Shown here in pieces: positions 42,890 through 50,465 of a stretch of 64,000 bases of DNA; position 1 is the first letter of the stretch; every line of letters begins with the position of its first letter. Position numbers and translations under genes: made by a program. Source of the stretch: Haloarcula nitratireducens. GTDB lineage: Archaea > Halobacteriota > Halobacteria > Halobacteriales > Haloarculaceae. Below the pieces are notes generated by a model. The model saw only the letters and a list, made by a program, of their open reading frames with translations, did no database searches and had not been told where the DNA came from. Location of the stretch: assembly GCF_019599505.1 (NCBI RefSeq), contig NZ_RKLT01000001.1, positions 186,001 to 250,000 on the forward strand, written 5' to 3'.

Positions 42890-44320
42890 ATGAGCTCAGA
42901 TCAAGACCATCTCAAAGAGACCGACACCGAGGCTCGCTTCGAATTCAAGAAGGAAGAGAACGCCGCCTTCGAGACCGAGAAGGGCCTCACCGAGGAGACC
43001 GTCCGGGTCATCTCGGAAGACAAAGACGAACCCGAGTGGATGCTCGAGCGCCGCCTGCGCGCGCTGGAGCAGTTCCAGGAAATGCCGATGCCGGAAGGCT
43101 GGCCGGGCGCGCCCGACCTCTCGGAGGTAGACATCGAGGACATCGTCCCGTACATCCGCCCCGACATCGAGACGCGCGGCGGGGCCGAGTCCTGGGAGGA
43201 CCTCCCCGAGGAGATCCAGGACACCTTCGACAAACTGGGCATCCCTGAGGCCGAGAAGAACGCCCTCTCGGGCGTCGGCGCGCAGTACGAGTCTGAGATC
43301 GTCTACCAGAACATGCAGGAGCGCTGGGAGGAGAAAGGGGTCATCTTCTGCGACATGGACAAGGCCGTCCAGGAGCACGAAGACCTCGTCAAAGACCACT
43401 TCATGACGAAGTGCGTCCCCCCGAGCGACAACAAGTTCGCGGCGCTCCACGGTGCCGTCTGGTCCGGCGGGTCGTTCGTCTACATCCCCGAGGACACCAC
43501 CGTCGAGATGCCCGTGCAGGCGTACTTCCGCATGAACTCGGAGGGCATGGGCCAGTTCGAGCACACGCTCATCATCGCCGAGGAGAACTCCGAGGTCCAC
43601 TACATCGAGGGCTGTTCCGCCCCGAAGTACTCCGCGTTCAACCTCCACTCCGGCGGCGTCGAGGTGTTCGTCGGCGAGGACGCCCACGTCCAGTACTCGA
43701 CCGTGCAGAACTGGTCGAAGAACACGTACAACCTCAACACCAAGCGCGCCATCTGCGAGGCCGACGGCACGATGGAGTGGGTCTCGGGCAGCATGGGCTC
43801 GAAGGCCACGATGCTGTACCCCTCCACCGTCCTCAAGGGCCCCGGCGCGACGGACAACCACATCACCATCGCCATGGCCGGCGAGGGACAGGACATCGAC
43901 ACCGGCGCGAAGGTCTACCACAACGCGCCCGAGACGAAGTCCACCATCGAGTCCAAGTCCATCGCGAAGGACGGCGGCCGCACGAACTACCGCGGGCTCG
44001 TCCACATCGCCGACGGCGCGGAGGACTCCTCCACGTCCGTCGAGTGTGACGCGCTGATGTTCGACAACGACTCCACCTCCGACACGATGCCGTACATGGA
44101 GATCCAGGAGTCGAAGGTCGACGTCGCCCACGAGGCGACCGTCGGCAAGATCGGCGACGAGGACGTCTTCTACCTCCAGTCGCGCGGACTGGACGACGAC
44201 GACGCCAAGCAGATGATCGTCGCCGGGTTCATCGAACCCATCACGGAGGAACTGCCGATCGAGTACGCGGTCGAACTCAACCGCCTCATCGAGCTGGAGA
44301 TGGAGGGCTCGCTCGGATAA
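42890..44320 (+). CDS. sufB: Fe-S cluster assembly scaffold SufB
   Basis: A 476-aa SufB with the right-handed beta-helix core; typical stretches are EKGVIFCDMDKAVQEHEDLV, TKCVPPSDNKFAALHGAVWSGGSF, EGCSAPKYSAFNLHSGGVE and SVECDALMFDNDSTSDTMPY, which ends in the conserved region that faces the cluster. It forms the SufBC2D scaffold. It starts 38 bp after sufC and ends 2 bp before sufD. Confidence 0.95.
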   Translation: MSSDQDHLKETDTEARFEFKKEENAAFETEKGLTEETVRVISEDKDEPEWMLERRLRALEQFQEMPMPEGWPGAPDLSEVDIEDIVPYIRPDIETRGGAESWEDLPEEIQDTFDKLGIPEAEKNALSGVGAQYESEIVYQNMQERWEEKGVIFCDMDKAVQEHEDLVKDHFMTKCVPPSDNKFAALHGAVWSGGSFVYIPEDTTVEMPVQAYFRMNSEGMGQFEHTLIIAEENSEVHYIEGCSAPKYSAFNLHSGGVEVFVGEDAHVQYSTVQNWSKNTYNLNTKRAICEADGTMEWVSGSMGSKATMLYPSTVLKGPGATDNHITIAMAGEGQDIDTGAKVYHNAPETKSTIESKSIAKDGGRTNYRGLVHIADGAEDSSTSVECDALMFDNDSTSDTMPYMEIQESKVDVAHEATVGKIGDEDVFYLQSRGLDDDDAKQMIVAGFIEPITEELPIEYAVELNRLIELEMEGSLG

Positions 44321-44322
44321 CC

Positions 44323-45534
44323 ATGAGCACGCAGGTACACGCAGATCTCACAGAGAGCCAGGTCGAACAGATATCGTCGGACTTGGACGAGCCGGAGTGG
44401 CTCCTGGAGACGCGCAAAGAGGCGCTCGCGGCGCTCGACGACCTCGAGATGCCCGACGTCATCCAGACGCCCGGCCGCAAGTGGACGAACCTCGACGCGC
44501 TCGACTACGAGTCGCTCGTCGACCCGCTGGACTACGCACAGGACAAGGACCGCATCGACGCCGAGGGCGTCGACGTCCTCTCGTGGTCCGAAGCGCTCGA
44601 CCAGCACGGCGACCTCGTCAAAGACCACTTCGGCAGCGTCGTCGACCCGCAACGAGACTACCTCACCGCCCTCTCTACGGCGCTGTTCTCGGCCGGGACC
44701 GTCGTCTACGTCCCCGAGGGCGTCGACGCCGAGGACGTGAAGATCCGGACGACGATGAACAGCCAGTCGCTGTTCAACTACACGCTCGTCGTCGCCGAGG
44801 AGTCCGCCTCGGTCACCATCCTCGAACGGCAGGAGAACGGCGACACCGTCGAGGGCAACCAGTACTACTCCGGCGTCGTCGAGGCGTCCGTCGGCGAGAA
44901 CGCCTACGTCCAGTACGGCACGCTCCAGAACCTCTCTCAGGGGACCTACAACTATCAGGTCAAGCGCGGCCACGCCGACACCTACGGTACGCTCGACTGG
45001 ATCGACGGCAACATCGGCTCGCGACTCACGAAGAGCAACGTCGAGACGCGCCTGCTCGGCGACTCCTCGGAGTCCCAGATCGTCGGCGCGTTCTTCGGTC
45101 ACGACGACCAGCACTTCGACATCGCCAGCCGCGTCTGGCACGAGGCCGAACACACGGTCGCCGACCTCGTCACGCGCGGCGTCTTAGACGACGAGGCGCG
45201 CTCGGTCTACGAGGGCGTCCAGGACGTCGGCCGCGAGGCGTGGGACACCTCCTCGTACCAGCGCGAGAACACGCTGATGCTCTCGGACGAATCCGAGGCC
45301 GACGCGTCGCCGAAGCTCATCATCAACAACCACGACACCGAGGCCTCCCACTCCGCGACGGTGGGTCAGGTCGACGAGGAGGACATGTTCTACATGACCT
45401 CACGCGGTGTCAACCCCGACGCGGCGAAGAACATGCTCGTCGAGGGCTTCTTCGTCCCCGTCCTCGACGAGGTCGAGGTCGACGAGCTCCGCGACGACTT
45501 GGATCAGCTCATCTACGAGCGTCTACGAGAGTAA
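44323..45534 (+). CDS. sufD: Fe-S cluster assembly protein SufD
   Basis: A 403-aa SufD, paralogue of SufB. Conserved pieces: LDEPEWLLETRKEALAALDD, SAGTVVYVPEGVDAEDV, NLSQGTYNYQVKRGHADTYG and ASPKLIINNHDTEASHSATVGQVDEEDMFYM. It partners SufB in the scaffold, likely for iron acquisition. Two bases separate it from sufB; it is the last gene of the operon. No SufE/SufS gene is nearby. Confidence 0.94.
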   Translation: MSTQVHADLTESQVEQISSDLDEPEWLLETRKEALAALDDLEMPDVIQTPGRKWTNLDALDYESLVDPLDYAQDKDRIDAEGVDVLSWSEALDQHGDLVKDHFGSVVDPQRDYLTALSTALFSAGTVVYVPEGVDAEDVKIRTTMNSQSLFNYTLVVAEESASVTILERQENGDTVEGNQYYSGVVEASVGENAYVQYGTLQNLSQGTYNYQVKRGHADTYGTLDWIDGNIGSRLTKSNVETRLLGDSSESQIVGAFFGHDDQHFDIASRVWHEAEHTVADLVTRGVLDDEARSVYEGVQDVGREAWDTSSYQRENTLMLSDESEADASPKLIINNHDTEASHSATVGQVDEEDMFYMTSRGVNPDAAKNMLVEGFFVPVLDEVEVDELRDDLDQLIYERLRE

Positions 45535-45603
45535 TCGTCTGATTACTCTCTGTGGCTCGTCGTCTTCTGCGCTTCTCCCGTCTTCTGATCCCGCTAGTCG
45601 CGA

Positions 45604-47247
45604 CTACGCCGACCGCGTCCGCGGCCGGCCGAGGCGGAGCCAGCAGTACTCGTAGCCGCCGAGTTCGACGCTCACCGTGTCGCTGTCCAGCGAGTACTCC
45701 CCGGGACCGAGCAGGTGCGTGACGACGTCGTCGGGGGCGTCGAGACTGACAGTCGTCGGGTCGCTACCGACGTTGTGGGCCGTCAGCAGCGTCGTCTCGC
45801 CCCAGTCGCTCCGGTGGAGGAAGACGGCGGGGTCCTCGGTCTCGACGACGGACTGCTCGCCGCGGGAGAGCTCCGGACAGGCCTTTCGGGTAGCGATGAT
45901 CTCGCGAACGCGGGCCAGCAGCGAATCGGGGTGCTCGCGCTGGGCGGCGACGTTGACCGATTCGGGACCGTACTCTCCCTCGACGACCGGTCTGAAGAGC
46001 GTCTCGGCGTCGCCGGTCGAGAACCCGCCGGTGGGGTCGTCGGTCCACTGAATTGGCGTCCGGACGGCGTCGCGACCCGGCAGCGACAGCTCGTCGCCCA
46101 TCCCGATCTCGTCGCCGGCGACGACGACCGGCGTTCCCGGGAGCGCGAAACAGAGGCTGGTCGCACAGGCGATGCGGTCGGGGTCGCCGTCCAAGAGCGG
46201 GGCCAGCCGGCGGCGGACGCCGCGACCGTAGAGGCGAGTGTCGGGGTCGGCTCCGATGCGTTCGAACGCGCGGTCGAACTCCCGACGAGGTAGCGGCCCG
46301 AGGTTCAACTCGTCGAAGTTCCGCAGGAAGTTCGCCCACTGGCCGTGCTCCACGATCTCGTCGTAATCGGGCAGCCGGTCGAAGGCTTCGCCGAGGTGGT
46401 CGGCGTTCTCGTCGACGAGCGCCCAGACGAGGTGGGCGTTCGAGACGAAGCTCAGCAGCAGGTCGAACTCGTCACCGGTCCCGAAGTAGCGTTTGAGTTC
46501 GGCGGGTTCGTCGTCGGCCTCGGCCAGGAGGACCGTCTCCTCGTCGACGTCGCCGACGGTGCTCTTCATCCGTCTGAACAGCGAGTGCGGGTCGTCGATG
46601 CTGACCGGTTCGGCTCCCTTCGGTCCGATCATCGGCGTCGCGGCGTCGATTCTGAATCCGTCGACGCCCTGTTCGGTCCAGAACCGGAGGACGCGCTCCA
46701 TCTCGTCTTGCACCGCGGGGTTCGAGACGTTCAGGTCGGGCTGGAAGTGATAGAACTGGTGGTAGTAGTGCGCGTCGGCGGCCTCGTCGTAGGTCCAGAC
46801 GCTGTCTTCCTCGCCGGGGAAGATGTTCTGCACGTCGGGCGCGCTTTCGGGGTCGTCCGTCCAGAGGTAGTAGTCCCGATACTCTTCGTTGCCGCTGCGG
46901 GCGCGCTGGAACCACGGGTGCTCGGTCGAGGTGTGGTTGAACACCATGTCGGCGAGCACGCGCATCCCGCGGTCGTGGGCCTCGTCGAGGAACCGACGGA
47001 AATCCCCCATCGTCCCGAGGCGCTCGTCGATGCCGTAGTAGTCGGCGACGTCGTAGCCGTTGTCCCGCCACGGACTGGGGTAGAAAGGCAATAGCCAGAG
47101 ACAGGTCACCCCGAGGTCGTCGAGGTAGTCGAGTCTGTCGCGCAGACCGACGAAGTCGCCGATGCCGTCCCCGTTCCCGTCGGCGAACGTCTTCACGTCG
47201 AGCGAGTAGATGACCGCGTCGCGATACCACTGGGGATGGTCAGTCAT
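45604..47247 (-). CDS. GH13 enzyme, trehalose-synthase-like (TreS)
   Basis: A 547-aa alpha-amylase-family enzyme with TreS features: SLDVKTFADGNGDGIGDF, RVLADMVFNHTS, GFRIDAATPM (nucleophile D201), LLAEADDEPAELKRYFG (acid/base E243) and AGDEIGMGDELSLPGRDAVRTPIQW. TreS isomerises maltose to trehalose, useful as a compatible solute. The transition-state motif NHD is NFD here (F311, D312). It may prefer another glycosyl transfer. A gtacttttag box lies about 38 bp before the start. Confidence 0.86.
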   Translation of the reverse strand: MTDHPQWYRDAVIYSLDVKTFADGNGDGIGDFVGLRDRLDYLDDLGVTCLWLLPFYPSPWRDNGYDVADYYGIDERLGTMGDFRRFLDEAHDRGMRVLADMVFNHTSTEHPWFQRARSGNEEYRDYYLWTDDPESAPDVQNIFPGEEDSVWTYDEAADAHYYHQFYHFQPDLNVSNPAVQDEMERVLRFWTEQGVDGFRIDAATPMIGPKGAEPVSIDDPHSLFRRMKSTVGDVDEETVLLAEADDEPAELKRYFGTGDEFDLLLSFVSNAHLVWALVDENADHLGEAFDRLPDYDEIVEHGQWANFLRNFDELNLGPLPRREFDRAFERIGADPDTRLYGRGVRRRLAPLLDGDPDRIACATSLCFALPGTPVVVAGDEIGMGDELSLPGRDAVRTPIQWTDDPTGGFSTGDAETLFRPVVEGEYGPESVNVAAQREHPDSLLARVREIIATRKACPELSRGEQSVVETEDPAVFLHRSDWGETTLLTAHNVGSDPTTVSLDAPDDVVTHLLGPGEYSLDSDTVSVELGGYEYCWLRLGRPRTRSA

Positions 47248-47347
47248 TGCTGGTCACTTCCCACGTGTTCTCCCGCGCGGCTAAAAGTACCGGCGCGCCG
47301 GACCCGACAGGGAACGGCTTAAGTTTCGCCCTCTCCGACGTGTCCAC

Positions 47348-47383
47348 ATGACTGCATCGCCACGTTCGGGGGTGACGCCGTGA
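47348..47383 (+). CDS. Short leaderless upstream ORF overlapping the ferritin-like gene (11 aa)
   Basis: The frame MTASPRSGVTP starts at an ATG about 26 bp after a cttaagttt TATA box (47318-47326) and its TGA overlaps the GTG start of the following gene (gtga). Such an arrangement would let a leaderless ribosome finish and restart. Inferred from position; not evidence of a functional peptide. Confidence 0.4.
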   Translation: MTASPRSGVTP

Positions 47384-47862
47384 GTCTGACCCAGCCGGTC
47401 GCATCGGACCACCAGCTCGCGCGGCTGCTCCAGATCGGCATCGTCCTCGAGGAGGTCGTCGAGGCCCGCGCCTCGAAACACGCCGAGGAGTCCGGCGAGA
47501 CGCTCGACCCGGCGATCGGCGAGCTGCTCGACCACGCCGCCGCGGAGTCCGCCGACCACCGCCGCCGCCTCGAAGCGCTCGTCGACGACCTCGAAGCCGA
47601 GACGGTCGCCTTCGAGGAGATACAGACGCTCGTCGAGGCCCAGTACGAGAGCGACGAGGACTTCGACGGGATTCTCTACGACCAGCTCTGCAACGAGGAG
47701 ACCGCCTACAAGTTCTACGACGACCTCATCGAGGCGATCGAGGCCTCGGAGGTGTCGTTCAACGTCGACCGCGACCGACTGCTGGACGTCCTGCGAACCA
47801 TCCGCGAGGAGGAGGCCGAGGGGGCCGAGGAAGTGACCACACTCATGGAGGAACGACGATGA
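47380..47862 (+). CDS. Ferritin-like helical protein upstream of the DtxR regulator
   Basis: A 160-aa all-helical acidic protein with an EVVEARASKH, ESADHRRRLEALVDD and NEETAYKFYDDLIEA pattern that matches ferritin-like/rubrerythrin helices carrying Glu and His metal ligands. The start is GTG at 47380. Its end overlaps the ATG of the DtxR gene by four bases, so the two work together, probably in iron or manganese handling. Confidence 0.75.
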   Translation: MSLTQPVASDHQLARLLQIGIVLEEVVEARASKHAEESGETLDPAIGELLDHAAAESADHRRRLEALVDDLEAETVAFEEIQTLVEAQYESDEDFDGILYDQLCNEETAYKFYDDLIEAIEASEVSFNVDRDRLLDVLRTIREEEAEGAEEVTTLMEERR

Positions 47863-48293
47863 ACACCCAGGCGCAGTATCTGAAAGCCATCTACCTCACC
47901 CAACAGCAAGAGGACGGTCCCGCCTCCACCGGCGCGATCGCGGATCTGCTGGACGTGAGTCCCGCGAGCGCCAACGAGATGATCGGCAAGCTCGAAGAGC
48001 GCGGCCTCTTAGAGCACGAGAAGTACAAGGGGGTCGACCTGACTGACGAGGGGATCCAGCAGGCCCGCGACGCGCTCCAGAACTACTGTATCATCGAGCG
48101 GTTCCTCGTCGAGGTGCTGGAAGTCGAGGAGTTCCGCACCGAAGCCAAGCAGTTAGAGGGCGTCATCGACGAGACGGTGGCCGAGCGTCTCGACACGATC
48201 ATCGACCGCGAACCGCAGTGTCCCGACTGTTTCAACGCCGACGACGACGTCTGCGAACTGCTCGAAACCGAAGCCGAAGCCGTCAGCGACTGA
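47859..48293 (+). CDS. DtxR/SirR-type metal-dependent transcription regulator
   Basis: A 144-aa regulator with an N-terminal winged helix (AQYLKAIYLTQQ, TGAIADLLDVSPASANEMIGKLEERGL) and a metal-binding/dimer domain ending CPDCFNADDDVCELLE. This is the SirR/TroR/IdeR group; the extra C-terminal CPDC...C cysteines are found in the haloarchaeal members. It represses metal-uptake genes when iron or manganese is plentiful. It may control its own operon and the ferritin-like gene. TroR (HVO_0863) in Haloferax lies in a similar place, from memory. Confidence 0.88.
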   Translation: MNTQAQYLKAIYLTQQQEDGPASTGAIADLLDVSPASANEMIGKLEERGLLEHEKYKGVDLTDEGIQQARDALQNYCIIERFLVEVLEVEEFRTEAKQLEGVIDETVAERLDTIIDREPQCPDCFNADDDVCELLETEAEAVSD

Positions 48294-48333
48294 GTCTCGA
48301 AGCGTTCAAGTGTCCTCCGTCGGTTGGTCTATC

Positions 48334-48348
48334 TGAAGTCCCGTGGTG
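48334..48348 (+). repeat. Copy of the tRNA-Gln 5' end upstream of the tRNA
   Basis: The 15-bp word tgaagtcccgtggtg occurs here and again at 48393-48407, where it forms the first 12 bases of tRNA-Gln plus three bases before it. The copies are 59 bp apart. This is a partial duplication of the tRNA start, as left by tRNA-targeted integration or slippage. Confidence 0.6.
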
Positions 48349-48395
48349 GTGAGCGGTCTCGCAGAGATTGCGAATCTCACGGACGAACGTAGTGA

Positions 48396-48468
48396 AGTCC
48401 CGTGGTGTAGCGGCCAATCATAAGGGCCTTTGGAGCCCTTGACGGCGGTTCGAATCCGCCCGGGACTA
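48396..48468 (+). tRNA. tRNA-Gln (anticodon TTG)
   Basis: A 73-nt tRNA. Acceptor AGTCCCG pairs with CGGGACT; anticodon stem AGGGC/GCCCT with loop CTTTGGA gives anticodon TTG (Gln, codon CAA); the T arm is GGCGG TTCGAAT CCGCC; the discriminator is A. No intron. CCA is not encoded. It follows the DtxR gene by about 100 bp. Confidence 0.92.
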
Positions 48469-48798
48469 TTCTGTGCGAACGAAGTGAGCACGAATAGCGG
48501 ACGGTGGATTCGAATTCAGGGGACGAGCGAAGCGAAGTCCTCGCGGTTCGAACCCGCCCGGACTCTATCCAAAGTAGCACGAATCCTTCTTTCCGAAGAG
48601 TATACCGCCGATAGCATCAGCCGACGGTAAGGCATATGACGGTATTATGCGCCACTAGAGTGCCGTTCTCTCGTCTCTGTTGAACTTCTCTCACGTAGGT
48701 AGCCCGTCGCGTAAAACAGCCGTTCGATAGCTGTGCTATCGACTACGGTCACCCATATCCTCAATAGGCATTTATACATTCGGTAATATATATAGTTA
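48469..48798 (+). other. Intergenic region after tRNA-Gln
   Basis: The gap of about 330 bp contains the tRNA-like remnant at 48536-48564, and at its right end a promoter for the 41-aa gene (tttatac, 48771-48777). Otherwise no coding frame with haloarchaeal protein character is visible; base composition is less G+C-rich than the surroundings. Confidence 0.5.
48536..48564 (+). pseudogene. tRNA-like fragment downstream of tRNA-Gln
   Basis: A stretch agtcctcgcggttcgaacc then cgcccggact resembles a collapsed tRNA: a T-arm-like gcgg/ttcgaac/ccgc followed by an acceptor-like ccggact that pairs with the agtcc at its front. The D arm and anticodon arm are missing. It looks like a remnant, possibly an att-type duplication of a tRNA end. 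Confidence 0.5.
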
Positions 48799-48924
48799 AT
48801 GAGCGAATCAGGGCCTCTCTTACAGAACGCAGTCGATCACCTCGAACAGGCGTTAGCGGCTGAAGGGGCGGACGAAATCGAGTACCACGTTCGACAGGCA
48901 CTCCAACTCCTCCGCATGGAGTAA
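48799..48924 (+). CDS. Small helical protein (41 aa)
   Basis: A 41-aa frame, MSESGPLLQNAVDHLEQALA through YHVRQALQLLRME, forming two amphipathic helices. It is preceded by a tttatac box 25 bp before the ATG (leaderless spacing), plus a further AT-rich tract. Not recognised; the regular helix pattern and clean promoter support it as a real gene. Confidence 0.6.
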   Translation: MSESGPLLQNAVDHLEQALAAEGADEIEYHVRQALQLLRME

Positions 48925-48987
48925 GCGCAGTACTGTCAGATGGTCGTTCGAGAAGGTTTATATCGTCGTCAGGGATGTCGTTTGAAT

Positions 48988-49032
48988 ATGGTCCTCTCAG
49001 CGATTTGCCGACCGAAAGGAGGAGGAGACTGA
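48988..49032 (+). CDS. Short leaderless upstream ORF coupled to a small membrane protein (14 aa)
   Basis: The frame MVLSAICRPKGGGD begins about 28 bp after a gtttatatcg box (48956-48965) and ends in TGA at 49030-49032, where TGATG overlaps the ATG of the next gene. Its coding sequence includes an aggaggag Shine-Dalgarno match for that gene. The arrangement suggests translational coupling. Confidence 0.45.
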   Translation: MVLSAICRPKGGGD

Positions 49033-49286
49033 TGGCTTGGCAAGATATCATCTTCCTCACCGGTGCCGCCATCACGGTCGGAGTGCTCTACCCGACGCTC
49101 AGCAACAAATCGGCCAGCGTCCCGTGGGCGACGAGCATCCCCGCCGCTCTTCTGAAGGTGGTCTTCGGCGTCACGTTCCTGTCGATGGATATGCTGCTCT
49201 CCGCGGTGGGAATGCTCGTCGCGGCGGGAATGTGGGGTCTCATCGCGTTCTTCCGCCATCCAGCCGTTACGAATCCCGTCACCTAA
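49032..49286 (+). CDS. Small membrane protein (84 aa)
   Basis: An 84-aa protein with two or three membrane helices (MAWQDIIFLTGAAITVGVLY, SIPAALLKVVFGVTFLSMDMLLSAVGMLVAAGMWGLIAFF) and a short tail. A strong Shine-Dalgarno sequence (ggaggag) lies 7-10 bp before this ATG; the longer frame from 48975 would start in front of the transcript. Resembles two-helix stress-type membrane proteins but no family named. Confidence 0.7.
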   Translation: MAWQDIIFLTGAAITVGVLYPTLSNKSASVPWATSIPAALLKVVFGVTFLSMDMLLSAVGMLVAAGMWGLIAFFRHPAVTNPVT

Positions 49287-49339
49287 GGGCCGTATGGCGT
49301 CGCTGCCGGCGGCAGATATCGTCGCACGCTTCGAGTACG

Positions 49340-49822
49340 TTACCCGACCATCGTAACGGGCGGCGCTGCGTGTCTCGCGATCGACGCCGAGACGCCGCGA
49401 ATCCGCGGTCGGACGCCCGTGGGCTGATGGTCCGCGATGACGATACGATCGACCGATTCGGCGTCAGCGTACGAGCGGATCTCCTCGACGACGTCGCCCG
49501 ACCTGACGATGAGTTCGACGTCTAGCCCGTAGTCGTCTGCGATTTGGCAGGCGCGAGTGAACACCTGCTCTGCCCGTTTTCGCTGTGCCCGGTTGAACGA
49601 GTTCCCATCGGGAACCAATTCGTCCTCTAACCCGCCTCCGCGGTCTGGGATCAGATAGTCCTCGACCTCGCGCCGTCCGAACAACCCCAGCGGATCACTG
49701 GACTCGGTCACGTGGATAACTGATATTCTCGCCTCGGGGTACTCCTCGAGGGCGAATACGAGAGCCCGCTCGGATCGCTCGGTGTTGCCCATAGGAACCA
49801 GCACGTGACGAACCCGGGCCAT
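49340..49822 (-). CDS. Universal stress protein (UspA family)
   Basis: A 160-aa UspA-type protein: HVLVPMGNTERSERALVFAL at the N-terminus, GRREVEDY insertion, and a C-terminal RIVIADHQPTGVRPRIRGVSASIARHAAPPVTMV in place of the G-2x-G-9x-G(S/T) ATP motif (HQPTG..RIRGVSAS). Start at MARVRHVLVPMG; the longer frame upstream is not protein-like. Role: stress or ATP sensing, as in the family. Confidence 0.84.
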   Translation of the reverse strand: MARVRHVLVPMGNTERSERALVFALEEYPEARISVIHVTESSDPLGLFGRREVEDYLIPDRGGGLEDELVPDGNSFNRAQRKRAEQVFTRACQIADDYGLDVELIVRSGDVVEEIRSYADAESVDRIVIADHQPTGVRPRIRGVSASIARHAAPPVTMVG

Positions 49823-50465
49823 ACCTACGCTAATCAGTACTCCCACAAAAAACGTGCGGCGAACCAGCGGCATTCGATGCGAAAGCCGCCCGGACTCCTT
49901 CGCTGCGAGCAAATAGTGTCCGAGAGCGTATCCGAGCGAGAGAGCGGCGCTTCGACGAGACTGCTGTGGTCCGAATCCGCGAACCAACGAGCGGGCGGTA
50001 CCGTCGTCGGTCAGGTGAGTCGCTCGTCTAGCGCTTAGAGCCGACGCTCGATTACCTCGACGCCGCGGCCGTCCGGGTCGGCCTCGTCGACGAGACCAGT
50101 CACGTAACCCCCTCCGAACTGGTAATCGTAGTGTGTTCCGGTGGGAGCGTGGCAATTCGAGAACGGAGCGGAGAGGGGCGTCGGAACGAGCCGAACCCAT
50201 TGAGAACGACCTCCGGCCTCGGCACCTCTGTGCGCTCACGGACGAACTCCCCCGGTTCGTCGGCCCGATTCTCCACGCAGTCGCCGTCGGGAAACGTGTC
50301 GTCTCACACGCTTCAGATCGCCCACCGATACCGTCGCGCGATTGTTCCCACTGTCTCGCTGTCCATATCTCTCTGTCCCGGTAGAGTACCGAAGGAGAGC
50401 GCCTTCGACCTCGAGTTCTGTGTCGGACGTAACGGAGCCCGCTTCGATCCGCCGTCGCCGCTCGC
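49823..50465. other. Intergenic region with a gene relic
   Basis: A 640-bp gap with no intact gene. On the minus strand, near 50035-50139, a conserved-looking C-terminal frame remains (see separate entry). The rest has stop codons in all frames apart from overlapping shadows and I see no RNA gene or repeat. The gap is larger than usual for this chromosome segment, in keeping with gene decay. Confidence 0.45.
50035..50139 (-). pseudogene. Relic of a haloarchaeal gene, C-terminal end
   Basis: Minus-strand frame GTHYDYQFGGGYVTGLVDEA and onward DPDGRGVEVIERRL, ending TAA at 50035-50037, reads as an ordinary haloarchaeal protein end. In the upstream direction the frame turns unprotein-like (SQWVRLVPTPLSAPFSNC) and soon meets a stop. 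An N-terminal portion in another frame (DGDCVENRADEPGEFVRERT, about 50220-50300) may belong to it. I take it as a decayed gene; family not recognised. Confidence 0.4.
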
